Source of the DNA: Celerinatantimonas sp046054195
Lineage (GTDB): Bacteria > Pseudomonadota > Gammaproteobacteria > Enterobacterales > Celerinatantimonadaceae
Assembly (NCBI RefSeq): GCF_046054195.1
Contig: NZ_JBEQCS010000002.1
Coordinates: 372,001 to 436,000 of the forward strand
Length of the DNA: 64,000 nt
Reading direction: 5' to 3'
Shown: positions 10,263 through 20,411 of the stretch, one piece after another
Layout: each line of letters begins with the position of its first letter
Numbering within the stretch: position 1 is the stretch's first letter
Translations under genes and position numbers: made by a program
Notes under the pieces: model-generated
What the model was told of the DNA's origin: nothing
What the model saw: only the letters and a program-made list of their open reading frames with translations
Database searches by the model: none

Positions 10263-10943
10263 CTAATTCCAGTCACAGGCTTTTTGTAGGGGTTTAATAG
10301 AATCTCTTAGTCCGTCAGAGGAAAACTTAAGGCCATTCACGCTAGCTACATTTGAGCGCAGCGAAATCGGCTGATTAGCCACCAGAGCTCGCATTAAATG
10401 AATCGCCGGCAAACCGCGCCCTGACTCGAGAATTAACCCTGATTCATCCACCAGCCAAGACTGGGTATTTGCAAGGTGACCACTGACAGTTATATCCACT
10501 CGCCCAATATTGAGCGGTTTTGGCAAGAGCAATCGCACCCGGCTAATTTTGTTATCGCAGCTGAGCATCAAAATTGGCTTTTTAATCGCACCCGTTACAG
10601 ATGTTTGCGGATGTGGCCATTGGCTTGCGGTTGCACTCAACCAGATCCCATCAGACGGTTTTGCTGAATTGCTCATGGCTAAATGAAAACCACTCTTATC
10701 ATGTTGCTGTTCATATTCGACCGCACGTTGCCAAGCGATGGGCACCTGAGTGAGGCTTTTGCCCGGCGATTTTTTACCAACAATAGGCGTTGCAAATACT
10801 TCATCAAAACATTGCAAGCGCTGTAATCGTTCCTGAACTTGTGTGCACTGCTGAGCCTTCGTCAATTTTGAGACAGGTTTAGCCACCACAGCCACAGAGC
10901 TTGTCGCTAACAGTGTTACAATCCACAACATCTTCCCTGTCAT
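10263..10943 (-). CDS. vasI: T6SS-associated protein VasI (TagO-like)
   Basis: This is a 226-residue accessory protein in the position of vasI in V. cholerae. It has an N-terminal signal-like hydrophobic segment (about residues 4-22) and a Cys pair (Q-C-T...L-Q-C-F) seen in VasI/TagO proteins, so it probably acts in the periplasm or at the membrane. It is translationally coupled to vasH by a TAATG overlap and is followed 3 bases later by tssA. Its role in secretion is not well defined. Confidence 0.8.
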   Translation of the reverse strand: MTGKMLWIVTLLATSSVAVVAKPVSKLTKAQQCTQVQERLQRLQCFDEVFATPIVGKKSPGKSLTQVPIAWQRAVEYEQQHDKSGFHLAMSNSAKPSDGIWLSATASQWPHPQTSVTGAIKKPILMLSCDNKISRVRLLLPKPLNIGRVDITVSGHLANTQSWLVDESGLILESGRGLPAIHLMRALVANQPISLRSNVASVNGLKFSSDGLRDSIKPLQKACDWN

Positions 10944-12496
10944 TAGCTTTCAATCTCCAGTTTTTGGCATTTATGTGCCAGTGTTCTTTTGGGCAACCCT
11001 AAACTTTGAGCCGCTTTAGCTCGATCGCCTCGATATTCCTCTAAACGAGTACGAATAATCGATGCTTCAAACTGACGCATCGCCTGTTTTAAATCGTGTA
11101 CCTGCGCATAAGAGTCATCTGAGCCCTCATCAATTGGCTCATCATCGATATACGGCTGCATCCATTGATTAAGCTCACTTAACCGATCGCCAAAGCAACC
11201 CAGTGTCAGCTCGTTGCTGTCATCAACTTGGGTACAACCAAACTCCACTAAATGGCGCAATTCTCGAACATTTCCGGGGAATGGATAGCTGGCGAGTTTG
11301 TCAAAAAACTGAAAATGGACGCTTCGAACATTGAGCTGATGAGCCTGATTAAATTGCTGAACGAAATAGTAAGTCAGCGCTTGTAAATCATCCCCTCGCT
11401 CACGCAGTGCGGGCAGATGCAGTGGATACTGGCAAAGCCGGTAGTAAAGATCTTGGCGAAATTCACCCGCTTTGACCTTATCCAACAAATTCACATGGGT
11501 TGCGGCAACGAGACGAAAATCAGAGTGTTGCGATTGCGTTGCGCCTAACGCGCGAAACTGATGAGTTTCCAAAACGCGCAATAATTTGGCCTGCAATGGC
11601 AGTGGCATGTCACCAATTTCATCTAAAAACAATGTCCCTTGATGCGCTTCGGCAATGATGCCGCTTTTGGCCTTAAGCGCACCGGAAAAAGCACCTTTTT
11701 CATGGCCAAATAGTTCACTTTCAAGAAGCTGCTCGGGAATAGCCGCGCAGTTAACAGTGACAAACTTCTGTGAGCGGCGCTCTGAATATTGGTGCAACGC
11801 TCTTGCGACCAACTCTTTACCTGTCCCGGTCTCTCCTTGAACCAACACAGTTAAAGAGGACTGAGCAGCCCGAATCGTTTGTTTGCGAAGCTTCACCATC
11901 GCCGGACTATCGCCGATGAGCTGTTCTTTGAGTTGATGGGTTAAATGTTGAGCTCGCTGCTCGCTTTGCATCCGATGAATCGATTGCTTAAGCAGGTATT
12001 GTTGGCTATTGCGTTGACTAAGCTCAGAGAGCATATCCCATTGCTGAATGAAAATAGTTGTGTATTCACGCCATTGGCAATCATTTAACAAAAGCTCTAG
12101 GCGTTCATCATCGGCCACAAGAGCAACAATCGTCTGAACACTGTGACCATCTCGATTGCACGGTGAAAGCAGAATGCCACTATGGCGCTTTCTTTTTTCA
12201 AGCAATTGGGTAAATGACTGATTATCTGACCAATAAGGCAGCTCTGTGGAGCGGATCAAACGCATCTGTTGTTTTTGAATCAGATGCGAAAAAGGATGAT
12301 CAAAGTCATCAACCGCCCAACTTAGATTTTGTGCATGTGTTAGGCAGACGAGTGTCCGCCCATCGTTATCAGGCACAATCAGATGTAGCGCTTGTAACGC
12401 AAGCTGCTCTGTTAAAAACTGCACATAATGATCAATCAGTTGCTGACTGTCTCGCAATGTCAGCAAATCTGCAGCAGAGCTCAGCCAAGCCGTCAT
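10943..12496 (-). CDS. vasH: Sigma-54-dependent T6SS regulator VasH
   Basis: This 517-residue bacterial enhancer-binding protein has an N-terminal GAF-like sensor region (about 1-180), a central AAA+ domain with Walker A GETGTGKE (about 220) and Walker B LFLDEIGDMPL, and a C-terminal Fis-type helix-turn-helix (AKAAQSLGLPKRTLAHK). The sigma-54 contact loop reads GAFSGA rather than the usual GAFTGA, a conservative change. I chose the ATG at 12496, one base beyond the clpV stop, because TCTGAGG precedes it; the frame stays open further upstream inside clpV. In V. cholerae VasH activates hcp operons with RpoN. No hcp is present in this window, so its targets should lie elsewhere. Confidence 0.92.
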   Translation of the reverse strand: MTAWLSSAADLLTLRDSQQLIDHYVQFLTEQLALQALHLIVPDNDGRTLVCLTHAQNLSWAVDDFDHPFSHLIQKQQMRLIRSTELPYWSDNQSFTQLLEKRKRHSGILLSPCNRDGHSVQTIVALVADDERLELLLNDCQWREYTTIFIQQWDMLSELSQRNSQQYLLKQSIHRMQSEQRAQHLTHQLKEQLIGDSPAMVKLRKQTIRAAQSSLTVLVQGETGTGKELVARALHQYSERRSQKFVTVNCAAIPEQLLESELFGHEKGAFSGALKAKSGIIAEAHQGTLFLDEIGDMPLPLQAKLLRVLETHQFRALGATQSQHSDFRLVAATHVNLLDKVKAGEFRQDLYYRLCQYPLHLPALRERGDDLQALTYYFVQQFNQAHQLNVRSVHFQFFDKLASYPFPGNVRELRHLVEFGCTQVDDSNELTLGCFGDRLSELNQWMQPYIDDEPIDEGSDDSYAQVHDLKQAMRQFEASIIRTRLEEYRGDRAKAAQSLGLPKRTLAHKCQKLEIES

Positions 12497-12497
12497 A

Positions 12498-15245
12498 TCA
12501 ACATACCTCAGAATAAAATTGCCCTTCACGAACGCCCATTTCAATTGTTTGAACGGGGACGTGTTCAGCGAGTTTATTTAACAACGCCAACGAAACGCTC
12601 GGCAATAATTGCCCTTCGATAATAGCCTCAAGCATACGGGCACCATTTTCAGAGCGGGTGGCGCGCTGACGAATCAGCGCAACCAGTTCATCATCAATGG
12701 CAACCTGCGCTTGATATCGTTCTTTGAAAATTTCTTCAAGACGAGCCAGTTTGGCGCGAATAATATCTTCAAGAACATCATCAGCCAGTGGCAGATAAGG
12801 AATGACTTCCATACGAGCTAACAGCGCAGGCTTAAAAAATGCGGCTAATTCTTGATAAAGAGCATCTTCGATAAGCTCTGGCTCACTGGCATGATCAACA
12901 ATAGTTTGATATCCCAAGTTAGATGTCAGGAAAAATACGATGTTCTGACAATCGATGAGTCGCCCTTCCCCATCGGCTAATTCGCCTTTATCAAATGCCT
13001 GATAAAACAGATTTAGCACTTCTGGATGGGCTTTTTCGACTTCATCAAGGAGCACGATGGAATATGGCATTTTACGAATTGCTTCAGTTAAGACGCCGCC
13101 TTCACCGTAGCCGACATAACCAGGAGGAGAACCGATTAGCCGTGAAACTGTATGTTTTTCCTGATATTCCGACATGTTAATTGTGGTTAGAAACTGCTGC
13201 CCACCGTAGAGCTGCTCTGCCAGTTGCACAACGGTTTCGGTTTTACCGACCCCACTGGGTCCCACTAACAAAAAGGCGCCTTTGGGTCGACCTGGACGGC
13301 GCAAATCAGCGCGAGCCGTTAACAGATGGCGGTGAATTCTCTCAATAGCGATATTTTGGCCTTTAACCTGTTGGCTTAAGATTTCACTTAAGTGAGTCAT
13401 TTTAGAAAGTTCATCAGAGTTCATCTGATCAACAGGCACGCCAGTCCAATCAGCTATCACCTGAGCAATTTGTGCTTCATCCACCTGCGGGTGCACTAAT
13501 AATTCTTTATGGGGGATTAAAGAAAGTTGCTGGTAATATTCGCTAAGCTGAGCTTTAAGCTGCGCTTCATCAAGCGGTTCTAATTCAGCCTCTTCAGCAC
13601 TTTTTGCATCACTATCTAAAATAACTTCAGCGGCTTGCTCGGCGGCCTCAACTGTGGCTTCAAATTCAGGTTCATTATCATTGTGAACCTCTGCGGTTTC
13701 ATCAGATTCAGGTTGAATAACAACCTCATCCAGAGCTAACAATTGACCGCGTAGCGCAATGATTTTTTCAACAAGTTGCTTTTGCGTCTGCCAAGACTGT
13801 TCTAGCTGCTGATAGAGCTGTTTATCATCAAGTTCGTTTTGCTCAAGTGATGCAATGCGCTCATCGTCAACCACCTCACCTATTTTTTCTTGGCGTTTAA
13901 GCATTGCCAGCTCTAAAGAACGCTGATAACTGCGGCTCTCAATTTGAGTGAGCTTGCGAGGTGGCGAGCTTAGATTAATAGCGATACGAGCACAGGCTGT
14001 ATCTAAAACATCAATCGCTTTATCTGGCAGCTGTCGACCTGATACATAGCGATCAGATAACAACGCTGCAGCCTTAAGCGCATCATCGCTAATTAATACT
14101 TGGTGAGCAGATTCATATACGCCATGTAAACCGCGTAAGATATCAATACTCGTCTGAGCCGATGGAGCCTCTAATTTAACCAGTTGAAAACGCCGAGTCA
14201 GTGCTGGGTCTTTTTCAAAATATTTTTTATATTCTTTCCAGGTTGTCGCCGCGATAGTCGATAGCTCACCGCGAGCCAAAGCGGGTTTTAAAAGGTTTGC
14301 CGCATCACCACCGCCTTCTTGGTTACCTGCACCAATTAACGTGTGGGCTTCATCAATAAATAAAATAATTGGTTTCGGTGAATTTTTAACTTCATCAATA
14401 ATACTTTTAAGGCGACGTTCAAACTCCCCTTTAACCGAAGCACCAGCCTGCAAAAGCCCTAAATCTAACGATAGTAATTCAATATCTTGAAGGTGCTCTG
14501 GCACTTGTTCTTTAACAATGCGCTGAGCCAACCCTTCAACAACCGCACTTTTACCAACCCCTGCATCGCCCACAACAATCGGATTGTTTTTACGTCTGCG
14601 ACACAAAATATCGATCATCAGGTTTATTTCATCATCGCGACACAAGACTGGGTCTAACTCGCCAGCTCGGGCCATCTGCGTGAAATTACTACAGTATTTA
14701 CCTAAAGCGGTTTCACCTTCACTTAGCGAATTAAGAGCAGTTGGTCGCTCTTGGGTATCATCACTACTGGGTGCTTCGGCTGAATTAGCCGTTAATTGAG
14801 CAAACTGCCGACGCAATGTTTCGCGATTAATCCCCGCTAACGCCTCGCGAACGCTAGGACTTACATAGCGCTCAGGGCGCATTAAAGCTGCGATAAAAAT
14901 AGCGCCAGAGCGCAGCTGTATCTGATTAAGTTCAGCTGAACTTAATAACCAGGCATCCTGCAATAGCTCAATTAAAAGTGGTGAAAAAGCCGGATAGCTC
15001 TGCTGACCAACTTCATGTGGCTGAGCATCACCAGTAATCGTTTTTAATTTTTGCTGATCAATTCCGCAGATTTTTAAGATCTCGCGAATATCTGATAACG
15101 GGTTATCCAGCACCGTAAATAGCAGATGTTCAAAGGTAACTTCTGGATTCTGCCGAGCCATGCAATGAGCAGCGGCTTGTTCAAGCGCTAACTTTGTCTG
15201 TGAATTTAGTTTTTTTATTAATGTGGGTAATTCAATTTGAATCAC
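12498..15245 (-). CDS. clpV: T6SS sheath-disassembly ATPase ClpV (TssH)
   Basis: ClpV unfolds contracted TssB/TssC sheaths so that the subunits are recycled. The 915-residue protein has a Clp N-terminal repeat domain (about 1-150), a first AAA+ module (Walker A GDAGVGKS, about 228), a coiled-coil middle domain, a second AAA+ module (Walker A GPSGVGKT, about 665; Walker B IVLLDEVEKAHP) and a ClpB-type C-terminal domain. An acidic, Glu/Ala-rich stretch of about 50 residues (about 500-555) follows the middle domain and looks longer than in typical ClpV. The stop codon nearly touches the vasH start. It lies 10 bases downstream of tssL. Confidence 0.95.
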   Translation of the reverse strand: MIQIELPTLIKKLNSQTKLALEQAAAHCMARQNPEVTFEHLLFTVLDNPLSDIREILKICGIDQQKLKTITGDAQPHEVGQQSYPAFSPLLIELLQDAWLLSSAELNQIQLRSGAIFIAALMRPERYVSPSVREALAGINRETLRRQFAQLTANSAEAPSSDDTQERPTALNSLSEGETALGKYCSNFTQMARAGELDPVLCRDDEINLMIDILCRRRKNNPIVVGDAGVGKSAVVEGLAQRIVKEQVPEHLQDIELLSLDLGLLQAGASVKGEFERRLKSIIDEVKNSPKPIILFIDEAHTLIGAGNQEGGGDAANLLKPALARGELSTIAATTWKEYKKYFEKDPALTRRFQLVKLEAPSAQTSIDILRGLHGVYESAHQVLISDDALKAAALLSDRYVSGRQLPDKAIDVLDTACARIAINLSSPPRKLTQIESRSYQRSLELAMLKRQEKIGEVVDDERIASLEQNELDDKQLYQQLEQSWQTQKQLVEKIIALRGQLLALDEVVIQPESDETAEVHNDNEPEFEATVEAAEQAAEVILDSDAKSAEEAELEPLDEAQLKAQLSEYYQQLSLIPHKELLVHPQVDEAQIAQVIADWTGVPVDQMNSDELSKMTHLSEILSQQVKGQNIAIERIHRHLLTARADLRRPGRPKGAFLLVGPSGVGKTETVVQLAEQLYGGQQFLTTINMSEYQEKHTVSRLIGSPPGYVGYGEGGVLTEAIRKMPYSIVLLDEVEKAHPEVLNLFYQAFDKGELADGEGRLIDCQNIVFFLTSNLGYQTIVDHASEPELIEDALYQELAAFFKPALLARMEVIPYLPLADDVLEDIIRAKLARLEEIFKERYQAQVAIDDELVALIRQRATRSENGARMLEAIIEGQLLPSVSLALLNKLAEHVPVQTIEMGVREGQFYSEVC

Positions 15246-15255
15246 AACAGTTTCC

Positions 15256-16047
15256 TTAATGCAGAATTTGGTTCAATTGAGCAATCACATCCATAGATTT
15301 ACTGTGCAATGCCAGTGAATAACCAATAAAAATGACACCCCAAGCGATAGCGAACCCCGCGAACACAGACCAAACAGGTATCTGTTTAGATAAACGCTCT
15401 TTAGTTGCGACAACATGTTCGGTGGCACTGGTCAGCTCTTTGGGTTGTTGCTGCTGTTGACGGGCTAGAAGCTGATAGAGATTTTTCACCACCTTCTGAT
15501 ATTCCTGATGGCCGTTTTCCATCACCCGATAGCGCCCTTCAAAACCCAGACACAGACACAGATAGATAAATTCTAAAATTTCTTTGTAACGCGCCGGCTC
15601 ACTCTGCAGGCGAGATAAAATAGTAAAGACCTTTTCCCCGCCCCAGGTTTCGTTATGAAATCGGGTTAAAAGCGAATGTTCAGCCCAGATACTGTCAGCT
15701 CCCCAGCTCGTGCTCATCACCGCTTCGTCAACAAATGAGCACAACACATAGCGATACGCCAAAATCATGGCATGCTCATAACCGGCTTCAGTGAGTTCCA
15801 CTTCAATGGTTTTCACTTCATCAACGGCCTGACGGTAAACATCTGCGACCTCATCGCAATAGGATAAACGGCGAATTCGAATGGCCATTCCTAAAAGCGG
15901 AGTCGCGGCATCGACCATCAAATTCAAATTGTCGCCGCGCAGCTGAAACCAGTAATCGCGGTCATTATCAATATTGCTTACTTCATCAAACAACAGCCCA
16001 TCAAAACTCTGTAACTGACCTGGCTGTGTCGTCACCATATCTGTCAT
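15256..16047 (-). CDS. tssL: T6SS membrane complex protein TssL (DotU/VasF)
   Basis: This is a 263-residue inner-membrane protein with the cytoplasmic DotU domain (YVLCSFVDEAVMSTSWG and the conserved FLSRLQ/LYLCLCLGFEGRYR region) and one C-terminal transmembrane helix (about 232-252). It lacks an OmpA/peptidoglycan-binding extension, as in V. cholerae VasF. It lies 2 bases after tssK and partners with TssM and TssJ. Confidence 0.95.
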   Translation of the reverse strand: MTDMVTTQPGQLQSFDGLLFDEVSNIDNDRDYWFQLRGDNLNLMVDAATPLLGMAIRIRRLSYCDEVADVYRQAVDEVKTIEVELTEAGYEHAMILAYRYVLCSFVDEAVMSTSWGADSIWAEHSLLTRFHNETWGGEKVFTILSRLQSEPARYKEILEFIYLCLCLGFEGRYRVMENGHQEYQKVVKNLYQLLARQQQQQPKELTSATEHVVATKERLSKQIPVWSVFAGFAIAWGVIFIGYSLALHSKSMDVIAQLNQILH

Positions 16048-16049
16048 GA

Positions 16050-17384
16050 TTAACTCCGTATTGCCCAGAACTGCAGTTCAAGATCAGGGAAATCGCCGGC
16101 GACATGGAATGCAAAGCCGCTGGCATTATTGAGCATTTGCCAAGCCTGACTGGTTTTATCCAGTTGATAATAGGTATAACCCGCGTGATAAGGCAGCTGA
16201 CGTGGAGCAACAGGCAAGGTAGTTAAAGGAACACCGGGTAATTGCAATGAGATCAGATCGCGAATTTTCTCAACCGAGGCCACTTTGGTTTGTGCAATGA
16301 ATAAACGGCGCAATTCATCAAGTGGCATCCGCGCTTTCACTGCAACAATAAATTCAGCATTCTCAATTAATTGTCTATCTTGCAGTGGCGCAACCATTAA
16401 GCCGTATTTGCGTTTTTGTAACTGCAATGAGACCGCTTTAGGTTCGAGAACAATACTCAGAGCTTGGCGCAAGCGGGTCATCACAGCATGAAAACAATCA
16501 CTAGGAAGGTCGTGATTGTAATTGGCAAACTCTGGCGCCATGCGACTTTCATCAGTAAAAGTTGCCAGTTCTGCCGACATCATGGTTAGCGCTTCATAAG
16601 CTCGTTCAGGGTGTAAACGGCCTAAACTGGCCATATGATGTAATTGCGGCTGCATACGATTTAATGCCTGTAACAGCATAAAATCAGAGACATCAGCGAC
16701 ACCACCTTGGTTAGGAGCGCCAAGGCGTTGTGCGATATTTTTAGCTCGTTCTCGCATTAAACTGGCAACTTCACCAATAAACCGGTGAATCTGACTCACC
16801 GCATTGATATCAAGGTGGCAAGGAATAAACTTACTATCGAGCAATAAGCTACCATCTGGACGTTTTTCTAAAATTCGGCCAATCGCAATGGAGCTATAAG
16901 CACTGCGATCTTCTTTTTCCAGCATTAATTTGAGCTTAACAGGGCTAACATCCACTCCAGCAGAAGCACCATTTTGTGATTGGACGTCATAGACCTGTGC
17001 TTTAGTTGCTTGATAGCGTCCAGTTTTGCTCTGACCTGGCCAACTAACTTCACTAATAGCATCAGAGCGAAGCGGTAGCACCAAATAGACAATCTGATTG
17101 GCAAACGAGTCATCAAGAATTTCCAGCGGTTCAGGCATAGCATCTTCTTGAGGAATATTAAACACCGAACCATCTGGCATAATGCCAACTGCCCGCTCAA
17201 TGGCTATCGAGCCAAAACTTAAATACTCTGGATTCAGGCTTAACTCACTGACGCCATATAAAGAACGGCTGATCGAACGAACTCGTTCATCTACAAAATA
17301 TTCAAAGTAACGTTGCTGCTGTTGAAAATGCTGAGGTTTGATAAATAACCCTTCACTCCAAACAACTCGATTTCGCGACGCCAT
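16050..17384 (-). CDS. tssK: T6SS baseplate protein TssK (VasE)
   Basis: TssK trimers connect the baseplate to the TssJLM membrane complex. The 444-residue protein begins with the family's conserved start (VVWSEGLFIKPQHFQQQ) and continues with the typical shoulder, middle and receptor-binding parts; length is normal. It lies 5 bases downstream of tssJ. Confidence 0.95.
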   Translation of the reverse strand: MASRNRVVWSEGLFIKPQHFQQQQRYFEYFVDERVRSISRSLYGVSELSLNPEYLSFGSIAIERAVGIMPDGSVFNIPQEDAMPEPLEILDDSFANQIVYLVLPLRSDAISEVSWPGQSKTGRYQATKAQVYDVQSQNGASAGVDVSPVKLKLMLEKEDRSAYSSIAIGRILEKRPDGSLLLDSKFIPCHLDINAVSQIHRFIGEVASLMRERAKNIAQRLGAPNQGGVADVSDFMLLQALNRMQPQLHHMASLGRLHPERAYEALTMMSAELATFTDESRMAPEFANYNHDLPSDCFHAVMTRLRQALSIVLEPKAVSLQLQKRKYGLMVAPLQDRQLIENAEFIVAVKARMPLDELRRLFIAQTKVASVEKIRDLISLQLPGVPLTTLPVAPRQLPYHAGYTYYQLDKTSQAWQMLNNASGFAFHVAGDFPDLELQFWAIRS

Positions 17385-17389
17385 AACTA

Positions 17390-17884
17390 TTATTCAACCT
17401 CTTTCAAAATGACTTCATTCGTGCGAAAGAGCATCATCAAATGATATTCATGCCCAATAGGCTTAACTTTTACGACTTTCTTCCACTGGCTTTTATTTGG
17501 ATCGGAGTAATTGGCAACCACCCCGATATAGCGGGTGTCTTCATCTAACTGAATTGGTTCAACAAATTTAAATTGCCCAGGCGTTAAGATGTAGTCGTAA
17601 TCTTTCACATAATTACTTCCTAGAGCACTTTTGAAATTTTTCGAAAGCTCTTCATAGTCGGCAGCTTTTAGCATCGAATCATCTTCAAGCTCAAAGACTT
17701 TGAATTTAATCGGAACCCCAACCCCATCTGAATCCAGCGAGTTCACATCATTCGGGGCAACTAAGCTCAGTGTCATAGTCGATGGCAAAGAAGCATAATC
17801 AACCTTTTTGTCGCTACTCCCGCCAAAAGCACTACAGGCACTTAAACTAAGAACTAAAACTGTACTTATCAGCCATTTCATCAT
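17390..17884 (-). CDS. tssJ: T6SS outer-membrane lipoprotein TssJ (VasD)
   Basis: This 164-residue lipoprotein anchors the TssM periplasmic domain at the outer membrane. It has a clear lipoprotein signal (WLISTVLVLSLSAC, lipidated Cys about residue 17) and a short beta-sandwich domain. Its start codon overlaps the fha stop codon as TAATG. Confidence 0.92.
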   Translation of the reverse strand: MMKWLISTVLVLSLSACSAFGGSSDKKVDYASLPSTMTLSLVAPNDVNSLDSDGVGVPIKFKVFELEDDSMLKAADYEELSKNFKSALGSNYVKDYDYILTPGQFKFVEPIQLDEDTRYIGVVANYSDPNKSQWKKVVKVKPIGHEYHLMMLFRTNEVILKEVE

Positions 17885-19389
17885 TAAAATTCCTGTTGTT
17901 TTTGGCGCAGCTCTCGGTCATACGCCTGATCAAAAATCTCCCAGAATAGTTTTTCAAAACCATGCTGACGACTAGATGTTAATTCTTGGTAATAGCTCTG
18001 ATACATCTTCCAAGCCCACGCATCATCAGTTTCCAGTGATTCTTCGCTGGCTCGACGATAATGCTGGAAGCGGCGCAATAACACTTGTGGAGAGAACGCA
18101 CTGACGATCTGATTAAGCGCTTCAGTGGTTGCTTGCTGAACCGCTTCATTATGATTTTTAATCGTTTTAAGACTTTCTTCGATGGCACTTGGTGCAGACA
18201 AATGAACCAAAGAGCGTTTGTTTTCAAAAAGGGTCTGGACGGTTTGCTCGTAACTTAGCCCCAACCGCAGAGGGTTATCTTCAATCGGCTGTAAATTACG
18301 ATTCATCTGGCCATAACGGCTGTCACTCACCTGTTTGTGTAACTCCAATAAGCCTTTAATTGCTGAGCGCAAAGCAGCGCCCATCTCTTCAGAGAGCTGA
18401 CTCATTTGCCCCATATCGTTGGTATCTTTGGCACTCACGCCAAGCCCTTTTAACATGGGGCCGGCAACAACGTGGCGAGTATCGCTCGGCTCATCAGTGT
18501 GATCAGAATAAATATTGGCGTACTGCTCGGATTGGTTCGGTTGAGAATCTCCAAAGTCGGCCATGCCTTTTTCAATTTCTTTTTCCAGCTCATCCAACTC
18601 ATTGCTGTTCATGGGGACATTCTCCTTGGTTGTTAATTCGGTATCGTTTAATAATTCCAGCGGACTGTTGATTGGTTTTAGTGGTTGCGATTGGGATTTT
18701 TTTGACTCGCTGTGAACTGGTTTAACGGCTGATTTAAGCTCGATTGCCGCATCATCACTGCGCTGGTTATCCGCCTGATAAGTGAGCTCTTTACCCTGCC
18801 AAAGTTGGTCTTCGGCGCTCAAATATTGCTGCTGGGCTTTTTCTTCTTCATCATCTGCAGGCTTTAAAAAATCTTCTAAGCTCTGCTCTTGGGCTTGTAA
18901 ATCATCCAGTGCACTAAGTGGGTCATCAACAATGGGGGTGACGATATCTTCTTCAATCTCAACGTCATCTTCACTTGGCCATTGCAGAATATCGTCTTGC
19001 TCAAAAAAGGTTTCTAACGTTTGTTGGCGATTACTTACGCTTTGACCTTCGTGCTGACCGATGCCAACCCGAATGACAAATGGCCCAATATTAATCTGAT
19101 CATTCTCATTCAGGCGCGCTTGACGTCCTCTGCCTAGAGCCATCGAAGCGCCATTAACATAGGTCTGGCCACACAAATCAGTCAGACAAAATAAGTTATC
19201 AATAAAACGGATCTGACAATGTGTGGGCTGCACAGCTCTTTGTCTATCGGACAACACCCAATCGCTATGCCCTGCGCTGCCAATTAATCCGCCTTGGGGA
19301 CCAAACAAATACATCGCTCTACCACCCGCTTCAAGACGGTCAGTATTAGTGACGGTTAAAGTAATGTTTGACCCGCTTTCTATCATCAT
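17884..19389 (-). CDS. vasC: FHA-domain T6SS protein (VasC/TagH)
   Basis: This protein has an N-terminal forkhead-associated domain (about 20-105; conserved VLSDRQRAVQPTHCQI and VNG segments) that in other species reads threonine phosphorylation. It is followed by an acidic, low-complexity linker (about 110-260) and a C-terminal TagH-type helical domain (about 300-501). I place the start at the ATG at 19389 (MMIESGSN); a longer frame reaches 19464 inside tssG but has no better start. No Ser/Thr kinase (PpkA) or phosphatase gene is in the cluster, so any phosphorylation control must come from elsewhere. Confidence 0.88.
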   Translation of the reverse strand: MMIESGSNITLTVTNTDRLEAGGRAMYLFGPQGGLIGSAGHSDWVLSDRQRAVQPTHCQIRFIDNLFCLTDLCGQTYVNGASMALGRGRQARLNENDQINIGPFVIRVGIGQHEGQSVSNRQQTLETFFEQDDILQWPSEDDVEIEEDIVTPIVDDPLSALDDLQAQEQSLEDFLKPADDEEEKAQQQYLSAEDQLWQGKELTYQADNQRSDDAAIELKSAVKPVHSESKKSQSQPLKPINSPLELLNDTELTTKENVPMNSNELDELEKEIEKGMADFGDSQPNQSEQYANIYSDHTDEPSDTRHVVAGPMLKGLGVSAKDTNDMGQMSQLSEEMGAALRSAIKGLLELHKQVSDSRYGQMNRNLQPIEDNPLRLGLSYEQTVQTLFENKRSLVHLSAPSAIEESLKTIKNHNEAVQQATTEALNQIVSAFSPQVLLRRFQHYRRASEESLETDDAWAWKMYQSYYQELTSSRQHGFEKLFWEIFDQAYDRELRQKQQEF

Positions 19390-19403
19390 AAAGTAGTTAC
19401 TCA

Positions 19404-20411
19404 CTAGCGTATGTGAATACAAACTTGGCGCTTCGCTTGACTGACGCCCATAAATGAATACCAACCCAGCGAAGAGCAGTTTTCTTGACTAAGCTGCAAC
19501 AAAGGTGCTTGGCCCCAATCCAACTCAAGTTCCAAATCAAAGGCCATTTGCTCGCGCAAAATAAACTCCATTAACTTACAAAACGTCGCGTAGTCTTTGC
19601 CTGTTGGTAAAAAGTCCTGAAATCGCTCAAAGGTTAATTTTTTAAAGCAAATCACGAATTTTCCCATGCAATCGGTGATGGAATCACCGATCACAGTGTC
19701 ATCCCCCAAGCACATATTGGCTTGCCCTAAGCGAAATTTTTGCTCGCGAGCAATAGCAACTTGGCGAACTTGCCACTGTTTAATGTCAACTTGTTGTAAG
19801 TCGAAATAGTGCGCAACAATCCCTGATACGACCTGCGGTGAGCGACTACGCCCCGCTAACGTGCCCGCATAAGAGAGCATTTTGCACCAGTTGATCTGAG
19901 TCTCTTTTCTCAGATCCTCATCGGCTAGCCCAACCAGAGCAAACAACTGTGCCGAAAACGCATCGGATGCCTCTTCACGAAAACGAATGTAATAGCGGTA
20001 TTTACGCCAAATTTGATACACCAAGGTGATCAAGCGATGGCTAAAGAAATCTAAAAAATCTTTACGGACCCCTTGTTCATCCTCTGTTGCAATCTGTTCG
20101 AGAAAAAAACCAGGCAAAGGTGACTGCGCCCCAGACAATCCTAAAAAGGAGATCTGCAATTGATAATGCTCATCATCAAGCTCAACGAGCTGCTTAACAT
20201 CACTGGCAGCAAACCCCAAACTGGGATTAGAACTAAATAACAGTTTGGAGCTTATCTGAGCATCGCTAAATGCTTCCGGATCGTCTCCAAAAAGCTGGTG
20301 TAACAATTCAACCAGTTGAAAAAAATTGTATGACTCAACATCCTTGACCAATTCAGGGGTTGAATTTTCAACCTTTAAATCAGCGGCTGTTGACCGGTTT
20401 GAGCGCCCCAT
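19404..20411 (-). CDS. tssG: T6SS baseplate protein TssG (VasB)
   Basis: TssG is a 335-residue baseplate wedge component that pairs with TssF. The family's N-terminal FFQLVELLHQLFG pattern and the GLSGAQSPLPGFFLE stretch are both visible. The first 37 bases overlap the end of tssF, a long overlap that favours translational coupling. Confidence 0.93.
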   Translation of the reverse strand: MGRSNRSTAADLKVENSTPELVKDVESYNFFQLVELLHQLFGDDPEAFSDAQISSKLLFSSNPSLGFAASDVKQLVELDDEHYQLQISFLGLSGAQSPLPGFFLEQIATEDEQGVRKDFLDFFSHRLITLVYQIWRKYRYYIRFREEASDAFSAQLFALVGLADEDLRKETQINWCKMLSYAGTLAGRSRSPQVVSGIVAHYFDLQQVDIKQWQVRQVAIAREQKFRLGQANMCLGDDTVIGDSITDCMGKFVICFKKLTFERFQDFLPTGKDYATFCKLMEFILREQMAFDLELELDWGQAPLLQLSQENCSSLGWYSFMGVSQAKRQVCIHIR

